In this document: in pieces, positions 32,843-43,872 of the stretch
How the letters are laid out: every line of letters starts with the position of its first letter
Numbering within the stretch: position 1 is the first letter of the stretch
From: Plotosus lineatus
Taxonomy: Eukaryota; Chordata; Actinopteri; Siluriformes; Plotosidae
Reading direction: 5' to 3'
DNA length: 64,000 bases
Assembly: GCA_024760905.1 (NCBI GenBank)
Contig: CM045734.1
Coordinates: 1 to 64,000 of the forward strand
Made by a program: the position numbers and the translations under genes
The notes under the pieces: model-generated
The model's input: only the letters and a program-made list of their open reading frames with translations
The model's database searches: none
Told to the model about the DNA's origin: nothing

Positions 32843-34046
32843 GACAGAGTAGTTGGGCTGTCCTCTGGAAGGAAGGGAGATAAGGAGAGTTTGTGGTGGA
32901 ATGAGGTGGTGCAGGACTGTGTACAAAGGGTGAGATTAGCTAAGAAGTAGTGGGACATCGAGAGGACAGAAGAAAGTAAACAGGAGTACAGGGATACGCA
33001 GCGTAAGGCGAAGGTAGCGGTGTCAAAGGCCAAACAGGGGGCGTACAATGAATTGGACAATAAGGGGGAGAAAACGATTCATGAAGGTTGGCACAGCAGA
33101 GAAATAGAGATGGAAAAGACGTGCAGCAACTTAGAGTGATTAAGTACAGAGAAGGAAATGTATGGACTGTTGACAGAAGTGTGCCGGGAAGATGGAAAAG
33201 GTACTTTGAAGAGCTGATGAACGAGGCCCTTCTTGTTCGCTACGGTGACGGACAGGCCAATAGACGAGGTTAGACGAGAGTCTCCACGGACTATGATGTT
33301 TGCAGATGACATTCTGATCTGTAGTGAGAGCAGAGAACGAGTGGAGGAAAATCGAGAGAGGTGCAGGTATGCCCTGGACAGAAGAAGACGGAAGGTTAGC
33401 CTCAGTAAGACAGAATGCACATCTATGAACGAGAAGGACCCAAGAGGAATGGTGAGGTTAAAGGGAGCAGAGATGAAGAAGGTGGAGGACTTTAATGACT
33501 TAGGCTCAATCATCCAGAGCAATAGAGAAGGTAGTGAAAGAGGTGAAGAAACATGTGCAGGCAGGTCGGAACGGCTGGGTAAAAGTGTCCGGTGTGATGT
33601 GTGATAGGACGGTATCGGCAGTCATGAAGGGATGGTTGATGAGGCCAGCTATGTTGTATGGTTTAGGAACAGTGGAGAAAAGAAAAGAGGCAGAGCTGGA
33701 CAGGAGCAGAGATGAAAAGGACGAGGTTCTCTTTGGGAGTAACGAGCATGGATAGGATCAGGAATGAGTACATCAGAGGGACAGCACGTGTAAGGTTTTG
33801 GAGACAAAACCAGAGATCGAAATGATTTGGACATGTACACAGGAGGGATAGTGAATATATCGGTAGTAGGATGCTGAGGCCGGAACTGCCAAGCAGAAGG
33901 CCTAAAGGCAGACCACAGCGGAGATTTATGGATGTGGCGAAGGAGGACATGAAGGTAGTTGGTGTAAGAGTAGAAGATGCAGAGGATAGGGTGGATGGTT
34001 TGCTGTGGCGACCCCTGAAGGGAAAAGTTGAAAGGTAAAGAAGAAT
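32843..34046 (+). mobile_element. RTE-like LINE with internal deletion
   Basis: Starts in the region between endonuclease and reverse transcriptase. About 700 bp of the RT finger region are missing near 33,222, where the sequence jumps to just before the FADD box (about 33,300). It continues to the 3' end with AAGGGAAAAGTTGAAAGG. Several frameshifts and a TAG near 32,947 make it inactive. The 33,290-34,046 part is nearly identical to 45,693-46,464, so both belong to a duplicated segment. Confidence 0.85.
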
Positions 34047-34404
34047 CAATAATAAATAACATTGAATTATTAATAAAAGATAATATATGCATATATAATT
34101 GTTTTATGGAATGCAGCCATGAGGTGGGGGGGGCACTAACCAGTGTCTCTCCCCCTCATGCCGGTCCCAAGCCCGGAGAAATGCAGAGGGTTGTGTCAGG
34201 AAGGGCATCCGACGTAAAACCAATGCCAAATATTTATGATGCAAATCAGAAGTATTACCCCCATCGAGGCCCAGGTTAACAACGACCGCCATCAGTGCTG
34301 TCAATCAACAGGGTGCTGATGGAAATTGGACTACTGTTGGTCGAAGACGTCGAAGAAGGAGAGGTGGGAGGCGTGTCCGTAGGCAGAGAGAGAAGAGGAA
34401 AGGC

Positions 34405-34878
34405 ATGAGTCTAGGGCTGAGAGTGGGGACTTTGAATGTTGGAACTATGCAAAGAAAAGGTAGAGAGCTGGCTGACATGATGCAGAGGAGTAAAGTGGAC
34501 ATACTGTGTGTTCAGGAGACCAGGTGGAAAGGTAGCAAAGCTAAAAGCTTAGGAGCAGGGTTTAAGCTATTTTATAACGGTGTGGATGGGAAGAGAAATG
34601 GAGTAGGAGTCATCTTGAAGGAGGAGTTTGTCAGGAATGTTCTAAAAGTGAAAAGAGTGTCAGACAGAGTGATGAGTCTCAAGTTAGAAATTGAAGGTGT
34701 AATGCTCAATGTTGTTAGTGCTTATGCCCCACAGGCAGGATGTGAGCTAGAAGAGAAGGAGAGATTCTGGAGTGACTTAGATGAAGTGATGCAGAGTACC
34801 CCCAGAGGTGAAAGAGTGGTCATTGGTGCAGACTTCAATGGACATGTTGGTACAGGCAACAGAGGGACGAGGAAGTGA
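34405..34878 (+). pseudogene. LINE ORF part 1: apurinic-type endonuclease, N-terminal half
   Basis: An ATG at 34,405 opens the frame (MSLGLRVGTLNVGTMQRKG). Endonuclease/exonuclease/phosphatase-fold motifs are visible: VQETRW (catalytic Glu), SAYAPQ, and ADFNGHVG (Asp-x-Asn) near the end. The domain nicks genomic DNA to prime reverse transcription. The frame is lost near 34,866, where a run of four G found in the other copy is three here (AGAGGGACGAGG), so the rest lies in the next entry. Confidence 0.85.
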
Positions 34879-36425
34879 TGGGCAGGTTTGGTATCCAGGA
34901 CAGGAGCATGAAGGACAGATGTTGATAGATTTTGCAAAAAGGATGGAAATGGCTGTGGTGAATACTTTCTTCAAGAAGAAACAGGAGCATAGGGTGACTT
35001 ATAAAAGCGGAGGTAGGAGCACACAGGTAGACTACATCTTGTGTAGGCGACGTAATTTGAAGGAAGTCAGTGACTGCAAAGTCATAGTGGGTGAGAGTGT
35101 TGCCAAACAGCATAGGATGGTGGTGTGCAGGATGACTCTGATGGTGAGAAAGGTGAAAGAGGCAAAGGCAGAGCAGAAGACAAAGTGGTGGAAGCTGAAA
35201 AAGGTAGAGTGTCGTGTTGTCTTCAAGGAGGAGTTGAAACAGGCTTTGGGTGGCCAGGAAGTGCTTCCAAATGACTGGACAACCACAGCAAATGTGATCA
35301 GGGACACAGGTAGGAGAGTACTTGGTGTGTCCTCTGGAAGGAAAGTAAATAAGGAGACTTGGTGGTGGAATGAGGAAGTGCAGGAGTGTGTACAAAGGAA
35401 GAGGTTAGCTAAGAAGAAGTGGGACATTGAGAGGACCGAAGAGAATAAACAGGAGTACAGGGAGACACAGCGTAAGGCGAAAGTAGCAGTGGCTAAGGCT
35501 AAACAGAGGGCGTATGATGACTTGTATAATAGGTTGGATAGTAAAGAGGGAGAAAATGATCTGTACAGGTTGGCACGGCAGAGAAATAGAGATGGGAAGG
35601 ACATGCAGCAAGTTAGATTGATAAAGGACAGAGAGGGAAATGTATTGACTGATGATAGAAGTGTGCTGGGAAGATGGAAAGAGTACTTTGAAGAGCTGAT
35701 GAATGAGGAAAATGAGAGAGAGAAAAGAGTAGAAGAGGTGACCATTGAGGAGCAGGATGTAGCAAAGATCAGTAAGGGTGAAGTGAGAAGGGCATTGAAG
35801 AGGATGAAGAATGGAAAGGCAGTTGGTCCTGATGATATACCTGTGGAGGTATGGAAGTGTCTAGGAGAGGTAGCAGTACATTTTCTGACAAGAACATTCA
35901 ACAAGGTACTAGAGAGTGAGCAAATGCCGGAGGAGTGGAGGAGAAGTGTGCTGTTGCCCATTTTTAAGAACAAGGGAGACGTGCAGAGTTGCAGCAACTA
36001 CAGAGGGATAAAGTTGATGAGCCATACGATGAAGTTATGGGAAAGAATAGTGGAAGCTAGACTAAGGGCAGAGGTCAGCATTTGTGAACAACAGTTTGGT
36101 TTCATGCCAAGAAAGAGCACCACAGATGCAATGTTTGCTTTGAGGATGTTAATAGAGAAGTACAGAGAAGGTCAGAGGGAGCTACATTGTGCCTTTGTGG
36201 ATCTGGAAAAAGCATATGACAGGGTGCCAAGAGAAGAACTGTGGTATTGCATGAGGAAGTCTGGAGTGGCAGAGAAGTATGTTAGAGTGGTGCAGGACAT
36301 GTATGAGAGATGTAAGACAGCGGTGAGGTGTGCTGTCGGTGTGACCGACGAATTCAAGGTGGAGGTGGGACTGCATCAAGGGTCAGCTCTGAGCCCCTTC
36401 TTGTTTGCAATGGTGATGGACAGAC
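34867..36425 (+). pseudogene. LINE ORF part 2: end of endonuclease and reverse transcriptase
   Basis: The frame is open from 34,808; the real coding portion starts after the break at about 34,866. The endonuclease ends near AKQHRMVV, whose His stands where the usual S-D-H does. A Lys/Glu-rich linker with coiled-coil character follows, then RT blocks: [44 protein letters not shown], and [14 protein letters not shown] at about 36,370-36,410. An 8-bp deletion near 36,425, relative to the minus-strand copy, breaks the frame just before the catalytic FADD box. Confidence 0.85.
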
Positions 36426-36428
36426 GAG

Positions 36429-37214
36429 GTGAGACAAGAATCTCCATGGACTATGATGTTTGCAGATGACATCGTGATCTGTAGTGAGAGCAGAGAACAA
36501 GTGCAGGAAAATCTAGAGAGGTGGCGGTATGCCCTGGAAAGGAGAGGAATGAAGGTTAGCCTCAGAAAATCAGAATACATGTGTGTGAATGAGAAGGACC
36601 CAGGAGGAACGGTGATGTTACAGGGAGCAGAGATAACGAAGGTGGAGGATTTTAAGTCCTTAGGCTCAACAATCCAGAGCAATGGAGAGTGTGGAAAAGA
36701 GGTGAAGAAACGTGTGCAGGCAGGCTGGAATGGTTGGAGAAAAGTGTCCGGTGTGATGTGCAATAGGAGAGTGTCAGCAAGAATGAAGGGAAAAGTGTAC
36801 AAGACGGTGGTGAGGCCAGCGATGTCGTATGGATTAGAAACAGTGGCGCTGAGGAAAAGGCAGGAGGCAGAGCTGGAGGTAGCGGAGATGAAAATGTTGA
36901 GGTTCTTTCTGGGAGTAACGAGGATGGATAGGATCAGAAATGAGTATATCAGAGGGACAGCCCACGTAAGATGTTTTGGAGACAAAGTCAGAGAGGCTAG
37001 ATTGAGATGGTTTGGACATGTACAGAGGAGGGATAGTGAGTATATTGGCAGTAGGATGCTGAGGTTGGAACTACCAGGCAGAAGGCCTCGAGGAAGACCA
37101 AAGAAGAGATTTATGGATGTGGTGAAGGAAGACATGAAGGTCGTTGGAGTCAGAAAAGAAGATGCGGAGGACAGGGTGAGGTGGAGGCGGATGATTTGCT
37201 GTGGCGACCCCTGA
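36429..37214 (+). pseudogene. LINE ORF part 3: RT palm (FADD) to C terminus
   Basis: Carries the catalytic [13 protein letters not shown] box, the thumb-like region, and the family's C-terminal WFGHVQRRDSEYI and GRRPRGRPKKRFMDVV. It ends at TGA 37,212-37,214 in the conserved sequence GGCGACCCCTGA, so the stop codon sits inside the 3' segment shared with the SINE. Confidence 0.85.
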
Positions 37215-37409
37215 AGGGAGCAGCCGAAAGTAAAAGAAGAAGAAGAAGATGTAATTGTTTTATGGTATCGCATTATAAATAAAAATCAATATATCATGTA
37301 TCCTTAATATGTGCATGGATGCAAATATATATTTTTTTATTTTATTTTATTATATTATTTATTATTAATAAATTAATAATAAATTACTACTTCATGTCAT
37401 ATTTTCAAT

Positions 37410-37478
37410 GGGGCTGCGATGGCCTTGTGGATAAGTCACTGGACTGCCAATCGGAAGATCAGCGGTTCAAGGTTGTCC
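37410..37478 (+). repeat. tRNA-Arg-like SINE head, copy 1
   Basis: GATGGCCTTGTGGATAAG resembles a tRNA 5' half with A-box, and GGTTCAAGGTT is a B-box at 37,464. Overall it looks like a tRNA-Arg-derived sequence but lacks a clean acceptor stem. Copies at 46,678 and 56,957 are at the same place in the duplicated module. Confidence 0.6.
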
Positions 37479-37628
37479 CAGTTCAAATTTTGCTTATTTA
37501 TATATTTTTTATATCATCGTGTTAATAAATAAATAAATAAATAAATCAACAGACAAATAAATAAATAAATGTAAAATCTATAAAGTAGGGATTTGACTCT
37601 TTGTGTTTATTCGCGCCCCCACCCCCAC

Positions 37629-37680
37629 TCGTATTGGATTGCCGAGTAACTGTCAAGTGATTCAAATTCAGCCAATGGCT
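37629..37680 (+). promoter_or_regulatory. CCAAT/E-box promoter-like block, copy 1 (E-box lost)
   Basis: Inverted CCAAT (ATTGG, about 37,634), then GTCAAGTGATTC where the other two copies have GTCACGTGATTC, then CCAAT at 37,672-37,676. It lies about 60 bp upstream of the env-related frame. Confidence 0.5.
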
Positions 37681-37735
37681 TTGCTCCCTCCTTCAGATTG
37701 ATTGAGTTGGTGCATATGGTGCTTTTTTATTTTTC

Positions 37736-38032
37736 GTGCCCACTTTATGCACATGTGCTTTTTTTGTGTGTGTTATTTCTATGTCTTTCCGGAGGCTGAT
37801 ATCTCTGATGGTTTCATCACTACCGGAGCGGAATCTTGACAGTTCGCCGCAGCTGCGTCCTGGCAGGATGAGATTCACCTGCATCACGCTTCTTCTGGTG
37901 GTCCTCACGTGGAGAACTCCTGGTGAGGCCCATCCTCACGACAACACCTTTTGGCAGTTTGCTAACTGGACTGCAAAACAAATGACTCGTCAATCTTGCT
38001 ATTTTGTCATGCCATTCCCAACTCAGCCGTAG
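37736..38032 (+). pseudogene. Endogenous retrovirus env, N-terminal segment
   Basis: Open for 98 codons to TAG at 38,030. An internal ATG at 37,868 is followed by a hydrophobic stretch (ITLLLVVLTW) typical of a signal peptide. The downstream surface-subunit frame overlaps it from 37,996 in another frame, so a frameshift within 37,996-38,032 separates leader from body. The sequence diverges from the paralogous modules at about 37,770, which marks the retroviral junction. Confidence 0.65.
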
Positions 38033-39273
38033 CTCTCTCTCTCCCTGCTGCACCTACTTGTAAACATGCTATGTACACTGCTGTTCCTCTTAGCGATGGT
38101 CGTCATATATACAGTTATTGGCGCCCATGGTGTGATGATTATGAGCTCCTAGCTGCTTATAGGAAACTAAATGTCACATTCACGCCTCGCTTACACTCTG
38201 TTGCTACACACCAATTTCTTAAGGCTACATTTCCTCCAGGTTATACTTTTCCTACATGTTTCATAACTAAGAACTACACGGGATCTCATTTCTTAGGAAA
38301 TATTCCTCGCTCTATGTGCGAACGTGTTTATGGGCCTACACAGACACCTGAATGCCCACGTTATGTACCATTCTCATGCTGGTGTACCGATCAGTCTGTA
38401 AATGGCATGAAATTCTGTCATCCACGAGCTTCCTCGTACATACATGTTACTTGCGTAGTGCTTAATTGTTCTTGTTATTCTCCTCATCCTAGCCATCATC
38501 CTGAGGCTAGATTGGCTTCTGATTGGTACTGGTATTGCGGGAATGGTACAAAGCTAATGATGGATATACCCGCCAATTGGTCCGGTATTTGTGCCCCGCT
38601 TCAGTTGAAGGGATCCCTCACTATTATTCACCCCTTCAATGACACTGTTTATAGGAGACGCCGTCGTAATCTTGATCTAGATGCTACATGTCCACCACCT
38701 GAACATCAACTTGCTTCTAAATGGCATAGATTTTGGACTGCCCTAATCCCTTTTTTCGGAGTCTCAAGTCTCTGGAAAGAAGTTGAAATTGCTCATTATC
38801 GCTTAGCTACTTTTGCTCGTGAAACACTAGAAGCTATCGAAGGGATACGCAAGGAACTTACTGCTCGACGCTTAATGACGTTCCAAAATCGTATGCCTCT
38901 AGACATTCTCTTAGCTGAAACAGGGGGTGTATGTGCGGTAATCGGAGATAAATGCTGCACTTTTGTCCCCGCTAACAATGAAGATCATGAAGCAATTGGG
39001 AAAGCTGTAAGTCAAATGCACGCTACCATTCATGCCATCAGAAAGGATGAGAAGGGGCAGAGGGAAAGCGATTGGGGATGGGAATGGCTTTATGGTTGTT
39101 TTGGAAAATGGACTGGTCTTTTCTCAATGATAATTCCTGTCTGTATCGCTCTTATACTCATGTGTGTATTTGGAGCATGTGTGACTCGATGTGTTGTGTA
39201 TACTTTGAGGTCCAATATAGCCAACTTAACAAACTTAACCGATGCTTCTCTTGATGAACGTCGCATGTCCTAA
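37996..39273 (+). pseudogene. Endogenous retrovirus env, surface and transmembrane subunits
   Basis: A 425-codon frame. Residues 1-218 are a Cys-rich surface subunit. Five arginines at 220-224 form a furin-type cleavage site. A hydrophobic fusion-peptide-like segment follows around residues 245-258. A heptad region comes next, then QNRMPLDILL with a C-x6-CC motif (Cys 313, 320, 321), the mark of gamma-type transmembrane subunits. A membrane span lies near 373-400. TAA at 39,271 ends it, but the same frame is open for 50 more codons to TAG at 39,424. Without its leader this copy should not make a secreted envelope. No gag or pol is adjacent. Confidence 0.85.
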
Positions 39274-39426
39274 GGGTCTGGTGAATACGTTGCTATGGGA
39301 GAAATTGTGCCACCTGTTCTCCCTGAGAGGATTGTGCTCGAGAAACCCACCCTGGTTGAGGAAGTTCATCCCCTCGGGTTTGGCGGACGCCAGATCGAAG
39401 TTAGAACGATGATTGTGTTACACTAG

Positions 39427-40221
39427 GTAATCCTAGTATAAAAGAAGGGATTGAAAGTGACTTTACGAGCTCTTGTATTGTTTTATGATTTCTTGTCTTG
39501 TTTATCAATCAGTACTAATCACTACATATATGTATAAAGTTGTTATAATCATATTGCTGCAAGTTAAGTTCACTAATTGTAGTTGTTTTATTTTTTGTAA
39601 CCATATTACTGCGTGTTAAGTTCACAAATTGGAGTTATTTTATTTTTCATCATCATTTGATATAAATAAAACTGAACTGGGAAGAAGGAAGGGCACGGTC
39701 AGTCTGTCGTTTGTAAACAATGGACGCAGCATCATTACGTCGCTGTGTCATCATCATCATCATCATGTTTCCCCTGTGGCATCGTGGACAACCTTGGGGC
39801 GCTTTTGCTGGAATCGGGTACCCAGCAGTCGCAAGAAATCGGTCTTCGCCATCTATGAAGACTTGATTTCATTGCCTTTTAAAGCACTGTTATAAAATCG
39901 CTTAAATTAACTAGGAGAAAGAGGTTACTTCACTTCCTAGTCGCCAGTGACTCCGTTGGCTCACTCTGCCGCAAGGCCGAGCTACCCAGGGTGCACCTGT
40001 CCTAATGACGGAGGTGGAATCTGGCTTGAGTGTGATAGGCGTTTAGATTTAGCGGGGCTTACAATACGACTGCCTTCTAAGTCGAGCGGATAAATCCGAA
40101 AGTTGCACATCAACACTCCATGCACCCCAAGTGTCATTACGTCAGCGTACTACGTAGGTACGTCTAAACTCAGAAGTTAACTTTTTTTTTTTTTTTTTGC
40201 AGCCTACTGGATTAATAAAAT
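39427..40221. other. Sequence after env; no gene recognised
   Basis: Contains TATAAAAG at about 39,438, AATAAA at about 39,664, an ATC/CAT microsatellite at 39,750 and a T-run at 40,181. It may include 3' retroviral sequence, but I could not define long terminal repeat ends or a polypurine tract followed by TG. Confidence 0.4.
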
Positions 40222-40514
40222 ATCTCAATCAGTTTAAACCACAAGGGGGAGATTGATGTGAGTGTGTATAAATCATTTGGATTTCATTATATCATATCGT
40301 ACATTATATTATTAATAAATAAATAATTCAAAATATAAATTAACCAATATAAAATTGATAACTATTCTATTATAACATATATTGTTTTCATCATACATAA
40401 TAGTATTAAAATACTGTATCTCAAATCAGTTTCAACCACAAAGGGGGGGCTTATGCGAGTGTGTATAAATCATTTGGATTTTATTCTATGATATCATACA
40501 TTATATTATTGATA
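40222..40514. repeat. Two direct repeats of about 95 bp
   Basis: 40,222-40,317 and 40,421-40,514 share CAGTTTAAACCACAAGGGGG-like sequence and GTGTGTATAAATCATTTGGA. AT-rich sequence lies between them. Confidence 0.75.
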
Positions 40515-40857
40515 GGGGCAGTGGTGATCTAGTGGTATAGGGCGCTGGATCGCTGATCCAAAGGTTGGGGGTTCGAGTACCACTCTCCACAAGGTTGTGC
40601 AGCTAACTGGGTTATCAAAGGCGGGCCATGTCTGTCACTGTCTGTGGTGAGAGGCGTGTAAAAGAACCATTGCTGACTTTCGTAAAGAGTAGGCTGCAAA
40701 TTCGTCAGCGTGTTTCTATCCCTTGCTAAAAAAAGGGTTGTGACAGGAAGGGCATCCGACGTAAAAACCTCTGCCAAATCAGATGTGCGAATCAGATGAT
40801 TCGCTGTGATGACTCCCGAGTAAAAGGGAAAAAGCCGAAAGGAAGACAGACAGACAG
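40515..40857 (+). mobile_element. Composite tRNA-headed SINE, intact, with target-site duplication
   Basis: The perfect 17-bp duplication ACATTATATTATTGATA flanks it (40,498-40,514 and 40,858-40,874). The head has a tRNA-like A-box region and B-box GGTTCGAGTAC (40,570-40,580). The part GTGACAGGAAGGGCATCCGA matches the 5' UTR of the RTE-like LINE (34,190-34,250). The 3' part (GATTCGCTGTGATGACTCCC to AGCCGAAAGG) matches the LINE's 3' end. It ends in a GACA run. The LINE presumably supplied the enzymes for its movement. Confidence 0.9.
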
Positions 40858-40987
40858 ACATTATATTATTGATAAATAAACAAATAAATTAATCAATAAA
40901 AATCTATAACTCTATTGTATTATTATATATATTACATTCATAATAGATAATACATTCTATATATTACATTCACAATAGATAAAACAA

Positions 40988-41198
40988 ACACAGAACAGAA
41001 GACAAAGCGGTGGACGCTGAAAAAGGAAGACTGTCCTGTTGTCTTCAGGGAGGAGTTGAAACAGGCTTTGGGTGGTCAGAATGTGCTGCCGGATGACCAG
41101 ACAAAAACAGCTAATGTGATCAGGGAGACAGGTAGGAGAGTGGTTGGGGTGTCCTTTGGAAGGAAGGTAGATAAGGAGACTTGGTGGTGGAATGAGGA
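40988..41198 (+). mobile_element. RTE-like LINE fragment (linker region)
   Basis: Encodes the segment between endonuclease and RT ([13 protein letters not shown], then [14 protein letters not shown]). Truncated at both ends; it runs into a TA microsatellite. Confidence 0.8.
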
Positions 41199-41874
41199 TA
41201 TATATATATATTATCTGAGAATATAATATTATTATGTATTATATATTTAAAAAATAAATTACGATATTACAATCTTCTTTTCCTTTCGGCTGTTCCCTTC
41301 AGGGGTCGCCACAGCAAATGATCTGCCTCCATCTCTCCCTATCCTCTGCATCTTCTACTCTTACTCCACCGACCTTCATGTCCGCCTTCACTGCATCCAT
41401 AAATCTTCTCTTTGGTCTTCCTCTGGGCCTTTTGCCTGGTGGTTCCAACCTCAGCATCCTACGACCAATATACTCACTATCCCTCCTCTGTACATGTCCA
41501 AACCATCTCAATCTAGCCTCTCTGACTTTGTCTCCAAAACATCTAACATGTGCTGTCCCTCTGATGTACTCATTTCTGATCCTATCCATCCTCGTTACTC
41601 CCAAAGAGAACCTCAACATTTTCATCTCTGCTACCTCCAACTCTGACTCCTGTCTTTTCCCCAGGGCCACTGTCTCTAAACCATACAACATTGCTGGCCT
41701 CATCACCGTCTTGTACACTTTTCCCTTCATTCTTGCCGATACTCTCCTATCACACATCACACGGACACTTTTCTCCATCCATTCCAACCTGCCTGCACGC
41801 GCTTCTTCACCTCTTTCCACACTCTCCATTGCTCTGGATTGTTGAGCCTAAGTACTTAAAATCCTCCACCTTCT

Positions 41875-42666
41875 TTATCTCTGCCCCTGTAACCTCAAAG
41901 TTCCTCTTGGGTCCTTGTCGTTCACACACATGTATTCTGTCTTACTAAGACTAACCTTCAATCCCCTCCTTTCCAGGGCATACCTCCACCTCTCTAGATT
42001 TTCCTCTACTTGGTCTCTGCTCTCACTACAGATCACAATGTCATCTGCAAACATCATAGTCCATGGAGATTCTTGTCTAACCTCATCTGTTAGCCTGTCC
42101 ATCACCATAGCAAACAAGAAGGGGCTGAGAGCTGACCCTTGATGTAGTCCCACCTCCACCTTGAACTCTTCTGTCACACCGACAGCACACCTCACCACTG
42201 TCTTACATCTATCATACATGTCCTGCACCACTCTAACATACTTCTCTGTCACTCCAGACTTCCTCATACAATACCACAGTTCTTCTCTCGGCACCCTGTC
42301 ATATGCTTTCTCCAGATCCACAAAGGCACAATGCAGCTCCTTCTGCCCTTCTCTGTACTTCTCTATTAACATCCTCAAAGCAAACACTGCATCTGTGGTG
42401 CTCTTTCTTGGCATGAAACCAAACTGTTGTTCACAAATGCTGACCTCTGCCCTTAGTCTTGCTTCCACTATTCTTTCCCATAGCTTCATTGTATGGCTCA
42501 TCAACTTTATCCCTCTGTAGTTGCCACAACTCTGTACATCGCCCTTGTTCTTAAAAATGGGCACAAGCACACTTCTCCTCCATTCCTCTGGCATCTGCTC
42601 ACTTTCTAAGACCTTGTTGAATATTCTTGTCAGAAAATCTACTGCTACCTCCCTAGACACTTCCAT
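41875..42666 (-). pseudogene. LINE reverse transcriptase, minus-strand copy
   Basis: 263 open codons with the RT blocks [45 protein letters not shown] and the catalytic [11 protein letters not shown], all in one frame. This copy keeps the 8 bp lost from the plus copy before FADD. The frame is lost near 41,880; the C-terminal tail continues as a 176-codon frame at 41,299-41,829. Confidence 0.85.
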
Positions 42667-43264
42667 ACCTCAACTGGTATGTCATCAGGGCCAACTGCCT
42701 TTCCACTCTTCATCCTCTTCAATGCCCTCCTCACTTCTCCCTTACTAATCTTTGCTACTTCCTGCTCCTCAACGGTCACCCCTTCTACTCTTTTTCTCTC
42801 TCATTTTCCTCATTCATCAGCTCTTCAAAGTACTCTTTCCATCTTCCCAGCACACTTCTGTCATCAGTCAATACATTTCCCTCTCTGTCCTTTATCACTC
42901 TAACTTGCTGCACGTCTTTCCCATCTCTATTTCTCTGCTGTGCTAACCTGTATAGATCATTTTCTCCTCCTTACTGTTCAACCTATCATACAAGTCATCA
43001 CTCGCGCCTCTGTTTGGCCTTTGACACTGCCACCTTCGCCTTCACGCTGTGTCTCCCTGTACTCCTGTTTACTCTCTTCGGTCCTCTCAATGTCCCACTT
43101 CTTCTTGGCTAACCTCTTCTTTTGTACACACTCCTGCACTTCCCTCATTCCACCACCAAGTTTCCTTATCTACTTTCCTTCCAGAGGACACACCAAATAC
43201 TCTCCCTACCGGTCTCCCTGATCACATTGGCTGTGGTTGTCCAGTCCTCTGAAGCACTTCCTGA

Positions 43265-43872
43265 CTACCCAAAGCCTGTTTCAACTCCTCCTTGAAGACA
43301 ACCACGACACTCTTCCTTTTTCAGCTTCCACCACTTTGTCTTCTGCTCTACCTTTGCCTTTTTCACCTTTCTCACCATCAGTGTCATCCTGCACACCACC
43401 ATCCTATGCTGTTTGGCAACACTCTCACCCACTACTACTTTGCAGTCACTGACTTCCTTCAAATTACATCGCCTACACAAGATGTAGTCTACCTGTGTGC
43501 TCTTACCTCCGCTTTCATAAGTCACCCTATGCTTCTGTTTCTTCTGGAAGAAAGTATTCACCACAGCCATTTCCATCCTTTTTGCAAAATCGATCAACAT
43601 CTGTCCTTCTGTGTTCCTGTCCTGGATACCAAACCTGCCCATCACTTCTCGTCCCCTCTGTTGCCTGCACCAACATGTCCATTGAAGTCTGCTCCAATGA
43701 CCACTCTTTCACCTCTGGGGGTACTCTGCATCACTTCATCTAACTCACTCCAGAATCTCTCCTTCTCTTCTAGCTTACATCCTGCCTGTGGGGCATAAGC
43801 ACTAACAACATTGACTATCACGCCTTCAATTTCTAACTTGAGACTCATCACTCTGTCTGACACTCTTTTCAC
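43265..43872 (-). pseudogene. LINE endonuclease, minus-strand copy (fragments)
   Basis: Overlapping minus-strand frames carry [22 protein letters not shown] and, after a shift near 43,650 (one G short in GACGAGAAG), the later endonuclease segment ending AKQHRMVV. The N terminus continues to about 44,097 in other frames. Confidence 0.75.

Larger units (their letters stand above)
34110..37251 (+). mobile_element. Full-length RTE-like LINE (3,142 bp) with target-site duplication
   Basis: Begins at AATGCAGCCATGAGG and ends with a GAA-rich tail. The 14-bp duplication TAATTGTTTTATGG flanks it (34,096-34,109 and 37,252-37,265). The paralogous segment near 46,510-46,530 shows the uninterrupted site. 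Length matches the minus-strand copy (3,144 bp), which fixes the true 5' end. A 5' UTR of about 295 bp precedes one coding region that is now in three frames. Family placement (RTE clade, perhaps Expander-like) is by motif memory only. Confidence 0.9.

Noticed and set aside
39274..39426. Separate small gene after env
   Set aside because: It has no start signal of its own and continues the env frame; more likely the former cytoplasmic tail beyond a new stop.
39427..40260. LTR for the plus-strand env
   Set aside because: Purine tracts (AAGGGGGAGA near 40,244) and TATA/AATAAA words exist, but no matched TG...CA ends or duplicate LTR could be found.
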